A stretch of DNA of 7,037 nucleotides from an uncultured Mycoplasmatota bacterium (GTDB lineage: Bacteria; Bacillota_I; Bacilli_A; RF39; UBA660), in assembly GCA_900546055.1 (NCBI GenBank), contig URBG01000049.1:1-7037 (forward strand). The letters are read 5' to 3'. A program made the position numbers and the translations under genes. This document shows, one piece after another, positions 5,945-7,037 of this stretch (position 1 is its first letter; each line of letters opens with the position of its first letter). The notes beneath the pieces were generated by a model. It was given only the letters and a program-made list of their open reading frames with translations. It was not told the origin of the DNA and made no database searches.

Positions 5945-7037
5945 TTAACAACCACTTCCCGATGTGCAGGCCCCATTAGATCCAAATGTCCATTTATTTC
6001 CATTGACATCAGTTATTGAATCGTTCCAAAGCATCCCCCCATCAGGATAATAATATCCGGAACCAATTGTATAACTTAGGTCACATCCACCATAGAAGAA
6101 ATACCACGTTCCATTAATTTTTTGCCAGCCACGAAGCATAGTACCCTCACTATCAAAATAGTAGTATATATTAGCGTTTGTCCATGCCCAATATGTATAT
6201 ACCCACCCAGTAATTTTTTTCATTCCGCTAATAAAATTCCATGTTTTAATACTATTTCCATTAGAGCAAGTGATAGAATTATTTGAAAACCATCCATTCC
6301 CAAATTTCTCACTATTACTTACTGTAGTTGTGTTACCTGCATTATCGGTAATATCAAGTGTACAAGTAACTATAGTATCTTCTTGTAAATAATGATAATC
6401 TGGATCTTCTGAACCCTTTGTTTGATGTATATTTATATCCACTCTATTTTGATTTATAATGTTAGGTACAGCTATAGCGTGATTGGAACTGCTACAAGAT
6501 AATGATGAGCTTTTTATGCTAGAGTGTTCATCATTTGTTATAGATGAAGCATATGGAACACTATTAAATGTTGGTCCAGCTATATATGCACCAGATGATG
6601 AACTATCCCCTTTTTGTCCATTAAATATGATTGTCCCTGTTGGTTTTATATTATCAAACTTAAATAAAGCACTTACTACTTGATTTGATGTATTCCCACT
6701 TACATCTGATAAAGTCCCTGCTTTTATCCATAAATAATATGTTCCTGTTAATGAAGCTGATGATGTCGCAGGTACTGTTACAGTTGCACTCTTTGCTCCT
6801 GCTGTGTTTGTACTTGTTACACTTGACCATGAGGTTGGTACTGTTGCATTTGATGTTGACCAAGCATAGTATATTGGCTGACTGGCTTTTAATCCACTTC
6901 CTGAGTCAGCTAGATTTACTGTTACTGCCTTAGACTTAACATATGTTGTTTGAGTATTTGGATTTAAGCTTATTGTTGGTTTGGTCGTATCTGTCCATTT
7001 GGCATATAGTGTTTGATTACTGGTTGGAGTATAGCTT
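5945..7037 (-). CDS. Modular secreted cell-wall-binding protein with Ig-like domains (3' part; start outside window)
   Basis: One frame stays open from 7036 down to the TAA at 5947-5945, giving 363 visible residues (numbered here from 7036); the N-terminus lies beyond the window. Residues 1-15 (ending TLYAKWT) match the end of an InlB B-type repeat (Listeria-Bacteroides repeat). Residues 16-129 begin DTTKPTISL and form an Ig-like domain with SGSGLK and YLWIKAGTLSDVSGN motifs. Residues 130-245 begin DNIKPTGTI and end in the typical VTCTLDITDNAGNTTT strand pair, a second Ig-like domain. Residues 277-336 hold degenerate choline-binding-like repeats (GWVYTY, YYYFDSEGTMLRGW, GWQKINGTWYFF, YYYPDGGML), which in related proteins hold the protein to wall polymers. 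The protein ends GACTSGSGC. It should be exported and surface-bound, as an adhesin or wall protein; a signal peptide would be outside the window. A GTG at 6442-6440 could be mistaken for a start, but it lies inside the second Ig-like domain and has no suitable ribosome binding site. Six cysteines in the visible part are unusual for such proteins. Confidence 0.88.
   Translation of the reverse strand, partial: SYTPTSNQTLYAKWTDTTKPTISLNPNTQTTYVKSKAVTVNLADSGSGLKASQPIYYAWSTSNATVPTSWSSVTSTNTAGAKSATVTVPATSSASLTGTYYLWIKAGTLSDVSGNTSNQVVSALFKFDNIKPTGTIIFNGQKGDSSSSGAYIAGPTFNSVPYASSITNDEHSSIKSSSLSCSSSNHAIAVPNIINQNRVDINIHQTKGSEDPDYHYLQEDTIVTCTLDITDNAGNTTTVSNSEKFGNGWFSNNSITCSNGNSIKTWNFISGMKKITGWVYTYWAWTNANIYYYFDSEGTMLRGWQKINGTWYFFYGGCDLSYTIGSGYYYPDGGMLWNDSITDVNGNKWTFGSNGACTSGSGC
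6029..6208 (-). repeat. Degenerate cell-wall-binding (choline-binding-like) repeats in the surface protein
   Basis: Visible residues 277-336 contain about two repeat units of the form GW-x-aromatic, YY-F-D-G-x-ML. Unit one runs from GWVYTYWAW to FDSEGTML. Unit two runs from GWQKINGTWYFF to PDGGML and carries an insertion with a cysteine (YGGCDLSYTIGSG). A further partial unit (VNGNKWTFGSNG) follows. The repeats are conserved at protein level only; I see no DNA-level tandem repeat. Confidence 0.7.

Noticed and set aside
5595..5948. Plus-strand open frame of 117 codons encoding a very hydrophobic protein
   Set aside because: It lies wholly opposite the 128-residue gene, has no convincing ribosome binding site, and its hydrophobic look follows from being antisense to a lysine- and asparagine-rich protein.
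6660..6933. Overlapping small frames on both strands (67 codons minus, 82 codons plus)
   Set aside because: Both are out-of-frame or antisense shadows of the surface-protein gene, whose frame in this region encodes clear Ig-like motifs.

Overview
The window is AT-rich bacterial DNA, roughly one third G+C by eye. All five genes I can support lie on the minus strand. Strong AGGAGG-type ribosome binding sites, Gram-positive-type topoisomerase IV genes and a secreted protein with choline-binding-like cell-wall repeats point to a low-GC Firmicute (Bacilli or a related gut lineage). TGG encodes tryptophan throughout and one gene ends in TGA, so the standard bacterial code (table 11) fits better than the mycoplasma code. 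The exact lineage is an inference and cannot be fixed from this window.

Layout in transcription order, from right to left. (1) 7037-5945 is the C-terminal 363 codons of a large modular surface protein whose start lies beyond the window. It shows the end of an InlB-type B-repeat, two Ig-like domains, then degenerate cell-wall-binding repeats and a terminal cysteine. (2) 15 bp downstream, 5929-5543 encodes a 128-residue single-pass membrane protein with an extracytoplasmic beta-rich domain, probably in the same operon. A hairpin terminator follows at 5522-5492. (3) 5412-3505 is parE and (4) 3468-985 is parC, the two subunits of topoisomerase IV, 36 bp apart and evidently co-transcribed. The parC stop codon lies inside a hairpin that looks like the operon's terminator. 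(5) 911-87 encodes a 274-residue soluble protein that I do not recognise. It has its own strong extended -10 promoter and its own terminator, so it looks like a separate transcription unit.

parE and parC form the ATP-driven enzyme that decatenates daughter chromosomes; their catalytic motifs are intact. The surface protein and the small membrane protein act at the cell envelope and have no evident link to topoisomerase IV. I see no mobile element, CRISPR array, RNA gene or phage gene. No stretch longer than about 130 bp lacks a gene. I do not see a convincing new multi-gene system. The least explained parts are the 274-residue orphan and the cysteine-containing surface protein with its small membrane neighbour.
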